Shown here one piece after another: positions 29,611 through 37,090 of a stretch of DNA of 64,000 nucleotides. The notes below the pieces were generated by a model that made no database searches, had not been told where the DNA came from, and saw only the letters and a program-made list of their open reading frames with translations. Position 1 is the first letter of the stretch, and the number at the start of each line of letters is the position of its first letter. Source of the DNA: Ruania alkalisoli (lineage in GTDB: Bacteria > Actinomycetota > Actinomycetes > Actinomycetales > Beutenbergiaceae); NCBI RefSeq assembly GCF_014960965.1, contig NZ_CP063169.1, forward strand, positions 1 through 64,000. The letters are read 5' to 3'. The translations under genes were made by a program, and so were the position numbers.

Positions 29611-30440
29611 AACGCGACCGCACCATGCGCTGGGTGATTGGAATCGCTGCCATCGCCGTCTCGATCGTCGTGTTCATCCTGCCGTTCATCTTCATCCTTC
29701 TTCAGGCCGCGAAGACGCGCCGCGGGGCAGCCGAGCTGTCGTTCAGCTGGCCGACGGAGTGGGTGTTCGTCGACAACCTGATCGAGGTCATCACCCAACG
29801 CGACTTCATCGTTGCTCGCGCCTTCGTGAACTCCGTGGTCTTGACGGTGGCGAGTGTGACGGTGCTGGTGGTGATCGCCGCGATGGTGGGCTTCGTCATG
29901 CAGCGCCGGGCCTCCCCGGTGCGAACGGTGGCGAACTTCTTCGTCCTGGCTGGTCTGATCGTGCCGCCGGCAGTGGTGCCGACGGTGTGGGTGCTGCAGA
30001 CGGTGGGCCTGTTCGGCACGCTGCCGGGGTTGATCTTGATCGAGATCACGTTCGGTCTGGCGTTCTCGATCCTGTTGTTCCGGGCGTTCGTGTCCACGAT
30101 CCCGCGGTCGTTGGATGAGGCGGCGATCATTGATGGAGCGAGCTCATTCCGCTTGTTCTTCTCGGTGATCATCCCATTGATGAGGCCCATCGCGATCACG
30201 GTGATCGTCGTGCAGTCCGTCGCGATCTTCAACGACTTCGCCAACCCGCTGTACTTCCTGCCCGGGGACGACAATGCGACCGTCCAGCTGACGCTCTACA
30301 ACTTCCAGAGTCGCTCGTCGAACCAGTGGAACCTGCTCTTCATGGACATTCTGCTGATCACCATCCCACCGCTGATCATGTACATCTTCTTCAACCGCCA
30401 GATCGTTGCCGGAATGACCTCCGGCGCCGTCAAAGGCTGA
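29607..30440 (+). CDS. ABC sugar permease, inner-membrane subunit 2 (cassette 2)
   Basis: MalG-like subunit, 277 residues, paralogue of 19752-20585. The N-terminal segment WVIGIAAIAVSIVVFILPF is hydrophobic; the EAA loop is SLDEAAIIDGASSFRLFF; the C-terminal end IVAGMTSGAVKG is identical in both copies. GTG 29607 overlaps the preceding stop. The GH78 gene follows after 21 bases. Confidence 0.93.
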   Translation: MKRDRTMRWVIGIAAIAVSIVVFILPFIFILLQAAKTRRGAAELSFSWPTEWVFVDNLIEVITQRDFIVARAFVNSVVLTVASVTVLVVIAAMVGFVMQRRASPVRTVANFFVLAGLIVPPAVVPTVWVLQTVGLFGTLPGLILIEITFGLAFSILLFRAFVSTIPRSLDEAAIIDGASSFRLFFSVIIPLMRPIAITVIVVQSVAIFNDFANPLYFLPGDDNATVQLTLYNFQSRSSNQWNLLFMDILLITIPPLIMYIFFNRQIVAGMTSGAVKG

Positions 30441-30461
30441 CCAGTTCCGGAAGGAATCCTT

Positions 30462-33062
30462 GTGAGTATCCAGATCCGACGTGTCCGTGTTGAACGCCGT
30501 ACCGATGGCGCCCTCGCGGATAGCCCGACCCCGCGTATCAGCTGGGAAGTGACTTCCGACGCCACCGATTGGCACCAGCGCAGCGCAGAATTGCGGCTGG
30601 ACGGCGAGCAGGTAGCAGCGATGACGTCTGCCGACTCGATCTTCGTGGAGTGGCCGTTCGAGCCGCTGGTTCCGCATGCCCGGCACACGCTCGAGGTACG
30701 GGTGACCGGCATTGACGGCGTCACGTCGCCATGGAGCGCGCCTGTGGCCATGCGCAGCGCGTTTCTCGACGACGGCGAGTGGCAGGCCGCATTCGTGGCT
30801 CTCGCCGAGCCAAGAGGCGAAGCGTGCCCGGGACAAGTTCGCACCGACTTCGCGGTGACGGGGTCCCTGCGCTCAGCCACCCTGTACGCCACCGCCTGCG
30901 GTGCCTATCAGGCGAGCATCAACTCCCGCGATGTGGACGACGCCGTACTCAAGCCTGGGTGGACGGTCTACCAGGAACGGCTGGTGCACGAGGCCACCGA
31001 TGTGACGGATCTGGTGCGCGAGGGGACGAACACCATCGGAATCCGCTTCGCTGGCGCCTGGTGGACGGAGGAGTACGGCTTTGACGGGAACACACGCCGT
31101 TTCTATGGAGACCAGCCGCGTGTTGCGGCGCAGCTGCACCTGGTCTTCGAGGACGGGGCGACCCAGGTCATTGGTACCGACGGGAGCTGGCGCGGTGCCG
31201 CCGTCGGGCCGGTCACGGCCAGCTCGATCTACCACGGTGAGCATGTGGATGCCCGGCGCACGCTGCCCGGCTGGGACGCACCCGAGTTTGACGACTCAGG
31301 TTGGCCGGAAGTTGCCGTTGTGCCGGACGTCTCCGTAGTGCCGGAGCCGGACGTAGCCGAACCGGTGCGGCGCACGGGCGAGCTTGTTGTGGCCGAGGTG
31401 ATCACGACGCCGTCGGGCAAGACCGTGCTCGATTTCGGGCAGAACCTCGTCGGACGCCTCCGGGTGCGGGTGAGTGGGCCTGCCGGGCACACCATCACCC
31501 TCCGACATGCGGAGGTCCTCGAACACGACGAGCTGGGCACACGCCCATTGCGTGCTGCCGCGGCCACCGACACGTTCACGTGCTCCGGCGCCGAGGATGT
31601 GTTCGAACCCGAGTTCACTTTCCACGGGTTCCGGTACGCCGAGATCGAGAACTGGCCGGGCGGGCTTGACCCTCGGGATCTGACGGCCATTGTGGTGGGT
31701 AGCGACATGCGCCGCACGGGCTGGTTCGAGTCCTCGCACGAGTTGGTGAACCAGCTGCACGAGAACGTGGTCTGGGGGATGCGGGGCAACTTTCTTTCGC
31801 TGCCCACCGACTGTCCGCAGCGCGACGAACGTCTCGGCTGGACCGGCGACATTCAAGTGTTCTCCCCGACGGCAGCCACCCTGTTCGATTCGGACGGCTT
31901 CCTGACCTCATGGTTGCGGGACGTGGCGATCGAGCAGGCGAGGAGCGGCGGGGTCTGCCCGTTCGTGGTACCCAACGTGCTCGATGAGCCGAAGGCCGCC
32001 GCGGCGTGGGGCGATGCGGCCACGGTGGTGCCGATGGTGCTGTTCGAGCGCTTCGGCGACCTGGCCGCACTCGAGGAGCAGTACCCCTCCATGAAAGCTT
32101 GGGTGGACGTACTGGTCGGCCTTGCCGGAGACCGACTGCTCTGGGAGGGGGACTTCCAGTTCGGCGACTGGCTCGACCCGGCCGCACCGCCCGACCGGGC
32201 TGATGGGGGTCTGACGGACAAGGACATCGTGGCCAGCGCGCACGTGGTTCGCTCGGCCGCGCTGTTGACCGAGGCAGCCACGATCCTCGGTCATGCCGAG
32301 GACGCGGCCCACTATGGCGATTACGCCGAGCGGGCCCGGCAGGCGTGGGTGCGCGAGTACGTCACCGGGTCTGGTCGGATTGCCTCCGACTCCCAGACTG
32401 CCTACGCGATGGCCGTCTCCTACGGCCTCGTCGACTCCGAGACCACCCAGGAGATGGGGGACCGGCTCGCCGAGATCGTCCGCCGGGACGGGTATGTGAT
32501 CGGCACCGGCTTCGTCGGCACACCGATCATCGCCGACGCGCTGTGCTCGACTGGGTACTCGGACGTCGCGGGCCGATTGTTGCTGCAGACCGGAGTGCCG
32601 TCCTGGCTGTACGCCGTCACGATGGGTGCCACCACAATCTGGGAACGATGGGACTCCATGCTCCCGGACGGCACCATCAACCCCGGAGAGATGACCTCCT
32701 TCAACCATTACGCCTTCGGAGCGATCGCGGACTGGCTGCACCGCGGCCTGGCCGGACTCACGTCGACCGGCCCTGGGTACCGGAGAATCAGGATCGCACC
32801 GACTCCGATCGACGGTCTCGAGCACGCCTCGGTACGGCAGGAAACCCCGTACGGACTCGCCGAGTCCGGCTGGGCCGAAACCGGCGAGGGCACCCTGCGA
32901 GTGCACGCCACCATCCCCGCCAATACGACGGCGCAGGTCACCCTCCCCGGGCGTGAGACGTTCGACGTGGGTTCGGGCATACATGAATGGACCGTCGACG
33001 ATCCACGTGGGCGATCGTCAGTGGACCGCCATGACGACCTGTCGGCGGGTGTGGCCGGGTAG
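30462..33062 (+). CDS. Alpha-L-rhamnosidase, GH78 (cassette 2)
   Basis: Second GH78 enzyme, 866 residues, cytoplasmic, no signal peptide. The catalytic signature DCPQRDERLGWTGD is intact with E456 as expected general acid, and the IWERWDSMLPDG segment with the candidate base is present. It aligns with the first copy almost end to end but stops after HEWTVDDPRG plus a short unrelated end, so it lacks the ~70-residue tail of copy 1. GTG 30462 has GGAAGGAA upstream. Divergence from copy 1 is greater than in the permeases, which fits specialisation for different rhamnosides; that is inference. Confidence 0.93.
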   Translation: MSIQIRRVRVERRTDGALADSPTPRISWEVTSDATDWHQRSAELRLDGEQVAAMTSADSIFVEWPFEPLVPHARHTLEVRVTGIDGVTSPWSAPVAMRSAFLDDGEWQAAFVALAEPRGEACPGQVRTDFAVTGSLRSATLYATACGAYQASINSRDVDDAVLKPGWTVYQERLVHEATDVTDLVREGTNTIGIRFAGAWWTEEYGFDGNTRRFYGDQPRVAAQLHLVFEDGATQVIGTDGSWRGAAVGPVTASSIYHGEHVDARRTLPGWDAPEFDDSGWPEVAVVPDVSVVPEPDVAEPVRRTGELVVAEVITTPSGKTVLDFGQNLVGRLRVRVSGPAGHTITLRHAEVLEHDELGTRPLRAAAATDTFTCSGAEDVFEPEFTFHGFRYAEIENWPGGLDPRDLTAIVVGSDMRRTGWFESSHELVNQLHENVVWGMRGNFLSLPTDCPQRDERLGWTGDIQVFSPTAATLFDSDGFLTSWLRDVAIEQARSGGVCPFVVPNVLDEPKAAAAWGDAATVVPMVLFERFGDLAALEEQYPSMKAWVDVLVGLAGDRLLWEGDFQFGDWLDPAAPPDRADGGLTDKDIVASAHVVRSAALLTEAATILGHAEDAAHYGDYAERARQAWVREYVTGSGRIASDSQTAYAMAVSYGLVDSETTQEMGDRLAEIVRRDGYVIGTGFVGTPIIADALCSTGYSDVAGRLLLQTGVPSWLYAVTMGATTIWERWDSMLPDGTINPGEMTSFNHYAFGAIADWLHRGLAGLTSTGPGYRRIRIAPTPIDGLEHASVRQETPYGLAESGWAETGEGTLRVHATIPANTTAQVTLPGRETFDVGSGIHEWTVDDPRGRSSVDRHDDLSAGVAG

Positions 33063-33141
33063 CGGAGATGCTCGGCCAGTGACCTGTCACGCGGGTAGTC
33101 GCGCAGAGCACATGTCAGTGCCCGGTCGTACCGTGCCATCT

Positions 33142-33711
33142 ATGGGACGCATTCTGTATGACACGGCAACGACGCTGAACGGCTGGATCGCCGACGAGAA
33201 CAACTCGCTGAGCTGGTTGTTCGAGGTGGACGGCGGTGATCATCCTGATGAGGGGCTGTTTCCCTCCGGTGCGAGCGTGCTCGTCGAGGGGTCGACGACG
33301 TACGAGTGGTTGCTCGCTCAGGAGGACGTGCTCGCTCACCCGGAGAAGTGGCAGGAGTTCCACGGCGATCGGCCGACGTTCGTCTTCACCAGCCGTGACC
33401 TGCCCGTGCCCGAGGGGGCGGATGTCCGCTTCGTCTCCGGCTCGGTAGCCGAGGTACTGCCGTCGATCCGGGAGGCAGCGGGAGACGGCGATATCTGGGT
33501 GGTCGGCGGTGGTGACCTGGCCGGCCAGTTCCTCGACATCGGTGCGCTCGACGAGATTGCGCTGTCGGTGGCACCGGTGGCGTTGACCGGCGGGGCGCCC
33601 GTGCTGCCCCGGCGGATCGAGTCCGATCGGCTGCGGCTCGTCTCGGCGACGGCGTTCGGCCAGTTCGCGCGCCTCGTGTACAGGGTGGAGAGTGCCTCCT
33701 CGAAGGACTGA
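33142..33711 (+). CDS. RibD C-terminal / dihydrofolate reductase-like protein
   Basis: 189-residue protein with the reductase fold of the RibD C-terminal domain. It opens GRILYDTATTLNGWIAD, a form of the family start, and contains STTYEWLL, the central PTFVFTSRDLP and the nucleotide-binding stretch DIWVVGGGDLAGQFLD. Such stand-alone proteins are common in actinobacteria; most have no assigned substrate and they should not be read as true folate-pathway DHFR. ATG 33142 was chosen because the fold starts there. It is preceded by 79 bases after the GH78 gene and is probably separate. Confidence 0.85.
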   Translation: MGRILYDTATTLNGWIADENNSLSWLFEVDGGDHPDEGLFPSGASVLVEGSTTYEWLLAQEDVLAHPEKWQEFHGDRPTFVFTSRDLPVPEGADVRFVSGSVAEVLPSIREAAGDGDIWVVGGGDLAGQFLDIGALDEIALSVAPVALTGGAPVLPRRIESDRLRLVSATAFGQFARLVYRVESASSKD

Positions 33712-33884
33712 GGCGAGCCCAGCCGCCGATGCTCGCGCTCGGACTCGGCAGGGGTTTCGCGTCGACAGGACAACCTGCACTCTGTGAGTGAGACTGGTCA
33801 TGTCGGGGGTCAGAGCACGCATCGGGCTTCGATCCGTGTCAGCACTCACGAGCTTCAGTACCCACGAGATGCCGGAGGATCACG

Positions 33885-34928
33885 GTGAAGGCGCTGCAGT
33901 ATGTCGAGGTCGGTCGTCCCCCCGAGCTGCGGGAGGTGCCCATCCCGGAACCTGGACCGGGTGAGGTTCGGGTCAAGGTCACTGCTGCCGGTGCGTGTCA
34001 CTCCGATTCGTTCGTGATGGGGCTGTCGGCGGAGCAGTTCGCCCAGTTCGGCTACCCCCTCCCGATGACCCTGGGCCATGAAGGTGTGGGTGTGGTGGAC
34101 AAGCGCGGCGAGGGGGTCGATGCCGTACAGGAGGGTGACGCAGTCGCGATCTACGGCCCGCAGGGCTGCGGCCGGTGCTACGAGTGCGCGCAGGGGAAGG
34201 AGAACTACTGTCCGCGCGCCGCGGAGCTCGGCATCACCCCACCCGGTCTCGGATCCGATGGCTCGATGGCCGAGTATGTGCTGGTCCGCAATCAGCGCCA
34301 CCTCACCCCGCTCGGCGATCTGGACCCCGTGCGCAACGTCGCCCTCACCGATGCCGGCCTCACTCCGTACCACGCCATCAAGACGTCGCTCCCGAAGCTT
34401 GTCCCTGGCACGGTCGCGGTCGTGATCGGGGCAGGCGGCCTGGGTCACGTCGCCATCCAGATCCTGCGGGAGATCACTCCGGCGACGGTGATCGCCCTCG
34501 ACGTGAGCGAGGACAAGCTCGCTCTCGCCCGGGATGTCGGTGCCCACCACGCGTTCGCGTCGGACGAGGAGGCAGCAGGCAAGATCCGTGACGCCGTCGG
34601 CGGGGCGAAGGTGGCAGCCGTCTTCGATTTCGTCGCGATCCAGCCCACGGTGGACTTGGGACTGTCGCTGCTGGGTACCGAGTCCGACCTGGTGCTGGTG
34701 GGGGTCGGTGCCACGAAGGCCGATATCGGGATGCTCGCGCGTCCATATGACTCGACCATCCGCTCCCCCTACTGGGGTAGCCGCTCCGAGCTGATCGAGG
34801 TGCTGGAGCTCGCCCGTGCCGGGCGCGTCTCAGTGGAGGTGGAGACCTTCTCGCTCGACGAGGCACCGGAGGCGTATCGCCGCCTGCACGAGGGCACACT
34901 GCGGGGACGGGCCGTCGTGGTGCCGTGA
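33885..34928 (+). CDS. Zinc-dependent alcohol dehydrogenase (MDR family)
   Basis: 347-residue medium-chain dehydrogenase/reductase. Catalytic zinc ligands appear in GACHSDSF and GHEGVG; the structural zinc site CGRCYECAQGKENYC has all four Cys; the NAD(P)-binding motif is VIGAGGLGHVAIQ. The family oxidises alcohols or reduces aldehydes; the substrate cannot be told. GTG 33885 lies 7 bases after GGAGG. The 173 bases before it contain no gene. The stop lies 4 bases from the stop of the convergent XRE gene, so the 3' ends practically touch. Confidence 0.92.
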   Translation: MKALQYVEVGRPPELREVPIPEPGPGEVRVKVTAAGACHSDSFVMGLSAEQFAQFGYPLPMTLGHEGVGVVDKRGEGVDAVQEGDAVAIYGPQGCGRCYECAQGKENYCPRAAELGITPPGLGSDGSMAEYVLVRNQRHLTPLGDLDPVRNVALTDAGLTPYHAIKTSLPKLVPGTVAVVIGAGGLGHVAIQILREITPATVIALDVSEDKLALARDVGAHHAFASDEEAAGKIRDAVGGAKVAAVFDFVAIQPTVDLGLSLLGTESDLVLVGVGATKADIGMLARPYDSTIRSPYWGSRSELIEVLELARAGRVSVEVETFSLDEAPEAYRRLHEGTLRGRAVVVP

Positions 34929-34932
34929 GGGA

Positions 34933-35121
34933 TCACGGGCTGAACAGATCCTCGATGCGGCATCCGAACACCTCGGCGAGCCGGAAGGCGAGGGGCAGCG
35001 AGGGGTCGAACCGGCCCTTCTCGATCGAGATCACGGTCTGGCGGGAGACGCCGAGCTGCTCGGCCAGGAACTGCTGAGACCAGCCCCTTTCCTGACGGCG
35101 GACCATCAGTGAGTTCTGCAT
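34933..35121 (-). CDS. Small XRE-family helix-turn-helix regulator
   Basis: 62-residue DNA-binding protein made of little more than one Cro/C1-type domain: VRRQERGWSQQFLAEQLGVS contains helices 2 and 3, and SRQTVISIEKGRFDPSL the recognition part, ending GCRIEDLFSP. This size class is typical of regulators encoded together with a small membrane protein. It begins 3 bases after the stop of the membrane protein gene at 35125-35604 and must be cotranscribed. Palindromes at the shared promoter (35620-35671) are probable binding sites for it, giving autoregulation. No toxin-like feature is seen in the partner. Confidence 0.9.
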   Translation of the reverse strand: MQNSLMVRRQERGWSQQFLAEQLGVSRQTVISIEKGRFDPSLPLAFRLAEVFGCRIEDLFSP

Positions 35122-35124
35122 GCC

Positions 35125-35604
35125 TCACCCGGCCCGGCGAGCCAGGACGTACCGGATCGCAACGTCGGCGGCGATGAGCCCTGCGAGAGCCATCAGGGCC
35201 GTGACCGCGGTGACCTCCCAGCCGGTCAGGCTCAATACGGCGGCACCGACACCGATGACCACCACCACGTCATAGAGCGTGTGCTGGGTGGCCTTATCCC
35301 ACCAGATGTTCTCGACCGTCTCCTCCGGACGGTCGACGGCGCCTCGGATCGTGGAGCGGTCGACCACCACGATCCACGCCAGGGCCAAGGCGGGGCCGGT
35401 AAAGCAGAGCAGGCCGATCCCGAGAGCGAGCCGGCGCTGCTCGGCGTCGAAGCCGATGAGACTGAACGCGATCGACAGAATCACGGTGAGCACGATCCCG
35501 AGCGGGGCGGCGTGCCACCAGGCTGCCGGGCGGGTGCGACCCCACTGTGACCGTCCCCAGCGCAGGCGCTCGCGTGCGGCGGTGCCGTCTGCATCGTGTG
35601 TCAT
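35125..35604 (-). CDS. Four-helix membrane protein paired with XRE regulator
   Basis: 159-residue integral membrane protein. Two hydrophobic segments lie at PLGIVLTVILSIAFSLI and LALGIGLLCFTGPALALAWI, then a cytosolic loop with DRPEETVENIWWDKATQ, then two more segments in the C-terminal half. The pattern resembles the DUF2178-type proteins that are cotranscribed with small XRE regulators, but I assign no function. ATG 35604 is chosen because GGAGG lies 6 bases upstream; the frame extends 18 codons further upstream across the promoter elements, which makes the longer form unlikely. Confidence 0.75.
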   Translation of the reverse strand: MTHDADGTAARERLRWGRSQWGRTRPAAWWHAAPLGIVLTVILSIAFSLIGFDAEQRRLALGIGLLCFTGPALALAWIVVVDRSTIRGAVDRPEETVENIWWDKATQHTLYDVVVVIGVGAAVLSLTGWEVTAVTALMALAGLIAADVAIRYVLARRAG

Positions 35605-35619
35605 GAGTTCCTCCGTCCT

Positions 35620-35671
35620 GTTAAGGACACTTAACACGTCCGATCGACGTTGTGTCAAACATGCTTGACAC
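35620..35671 (-). promoter_or_regulatory. Promoter and operator palindromes of the membrane protein / XRE operon
   Basis: Two perfect inverted repeats: GTTAAG-GACA-CTTAAC at 35620-35635 and GTGTCAA-N6-TTGACAC at 35652-35671. On the minus strand the second supplies a TTGACA -35 box, and the first covers the region expected for the -10 (about 17-18 bases further on), so a bound repressor would block RNA polymerase. Confidence 0.55.
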
Positions 35672-35815
35672 TCGCGCCGTGGAATCGCATACCTGCCGGC
35701 CCAGGCTGGGTGCTATCGCTGGTATTCGGCGCACCCGCTCGCTGAGCGTGCGTCGAGTGTGATGAACCCCTGCCGGCCCCTGGCGCCGGGCGGCCCGGCG
35801 TGCCAGCCTGGTGAT

Positions 35816-36100
35816 ATGTGCCGCAACATCCGGACCCTCCACAACTTCGAACCGCACGCCACGTCGGAGGAGGTGCACGCCGCCGCGCTGCAATATGTGC
35901 GCAAGGTGAGTGGGATGAACAAGCCCTCCGCCGCGAACCAGGCCATTTTCGACCAGGCTGTCGCCGACATCGCCCACACCACGGAGCATCTACTCGCGGA
36001 CCTGGTCACCCAAGCCCCGCCGAAGGACCGGGAGGTCGAGGCCGCGAAGGCCAAGGCGCGGGCGGCCAAGCGCTACGGGACACAAGCAGCCAGCGCCTGA
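35816..36100 (+). CDS. DUF2277 domain protein
   Basis: 94-residue protein opening MCRNIRTLHNFEPHATSEEV, the diagnostic start of DUF2277, followed by LQYVRKVSGMNKPS and a long charged helix ending in an Ala/Lys-rich tail. The family is widespread in actinobacteria and proteobacteria; some members are annotated as DNA-binding, but the role is not established. ATG 35816 is chosen from the family start; upstream in-frame ATGs lie in a Pro/Gly-rich stretch with no similarity. It stands alone, 83 bases before an aldo-keto reductase on the same strand. Confidence 0.88.
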   Translation: MCRNIRTLHNFEPHATSEEVHAAALQYVRKVSGMNKPSAANQAIFDQAVADIAHTTEHLLADLVTQAPPKDREVEAAKAKARAAKRYGTQAASA

Positions 36101-36183
36101 AACCTGAACCGCGCGGTCACCGAACCCGTGCGGCACCGTCCACGCCCGGTAGACGTGGAAGCAGTATCTCGAAGAGGAGAATC

Positions 36184-37044
36184 GTGCACGAACGCAAGAT
36201 CGGCAACCGACTCGTCTCCGCCATCGGACTCGGAGCCATGCCCATGTCGATCGAGGGCCGGCCCGAACCCGAGCGCGCCATCGCGACGATCAATGCCGCG
36301 CTCGACGCCGGCATCACCCTGATCGACACCGCCAACTCCTATCACCGCGACGCCGGTGAGGAGGGGCACAACGAGGAGCTCGTCGCCCGTGCCCTGCGTG
36401 CCCGTGGCGTCAGTGACGACGAGGTGCTGGTGGCCACGAAGGGCGGCACCCAGCGCCCAGGCGACGGATCGTGGACCAAGAACGGACGCCCCGAACGGCT
36501 CAAGCAGGCCGCGAAGGACTCGGCCCGGCGGCTCGGCGTGGAGGCGATCGGGCTGTACCAGTTCCACCGCCCCGACCCCGAGGTCCCGTTCGCCGAATCA
36601 ATGGGCGCGATCGCCGAACTCCTCGACGAGGGCGTGATCCAGATGGCCGGCGTCTCCAACACCGACGTCGCCCAGATCAACGAGGCCAACGACGTGCTGG
36701 ACGGACGCCTGGTGAGCGTGCAGAACCAGTTCTCACCACGGTTCCGCTCCAGTCACGACGAACTGGAGCACTGTGCACGGCTCGGCATCGCATTCCTGCC
36801 CTGGAGCCCGCTCGGTGGCATCGCCAAGGCGGCCGAGCTCGGCAGCCAGCACCGTGCATTCGCCGACGTGGCCGGCGAGCTCGGAGTGAGCGTCTACCAG
36901 GTCACGCTCGCATGGGAGCTGGCGCTGGCCGACGTGGTCATCCCGATCCCGGGCGCGTCGCGGCCCGAGAGCATCGTCGATTCCGCTGGGGCGGCCGAGG
37001 TGCGACTCTCCGAGGAGCAGATGGCGCGCCTCTCCGCGAGCTGA
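36184..37044 (+). CDS. Aldo/keto reductase (AKR family)
   Basis: NADPH-dependent (beta/alpha)8 oxidoreductase of 286 residues. The catalytic tetrad is recognisable: Asp and Tyr in LIDTANSYH, Lys in VATKGG and His in YQFHRPD. The C-terminal VIPIPGASRPESI segment is the family cofactor-binding region. GTG 36184 has GAAGAGGAGAA upstream; the frame is open through the DUF2277 gene but that is shadow. The stop is 46 bases from the convergent iolD stop. AKRs occur in many sugar and inositol loci, so a link to inositol use is possible but not shown. Confidence 0.9.
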   Translation: MHERKIGNRLVSAIGLGAMPMSIEGRPEPERAIATINAALDAGITLIDTANSYHRDAGEEGHNEELVARALRARGVSDDEVLVATKGGTQRPGDGSWTKNGRPERLKQAAKDSARRLGVEAIGLYQFHRPDPEVPFAESMGAIAELLDEGVIQMAGVSNTDVAQINEANDVLDGRLVSVQNQFSPRFRSSHDELEHCARLGIAFLPWSPLGGIAKAAELGSQHRAFADVAGELGVSVYQVTLAWELALADVVIPIPGASRPESIVDSAGAAEVRLSEEQMARLSAS

Positions 37045-37090
37045 GGGACCTGGGCGGGGCAGTACGGCAAACGATCCGCTGACGGCGGCC

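Larger units (their letters stand above)
27392..33062 (+). repeat. Rhamnoside uptake cassette, copy 2
   Basis: Same four genes, order, junction overlaps and RBS hairpin as 17534-23415. The copies differ mainly in the SBP and GH78 genes and in the missing C-terminal tail of the second GH78. Confidence 0.85.

Noticed and set aside
33079-33090. GTGAC-CT-GTCAC palindrome before the RibD-like gene
   Set aside because: Too short and isolated to support as an operator without further copies.
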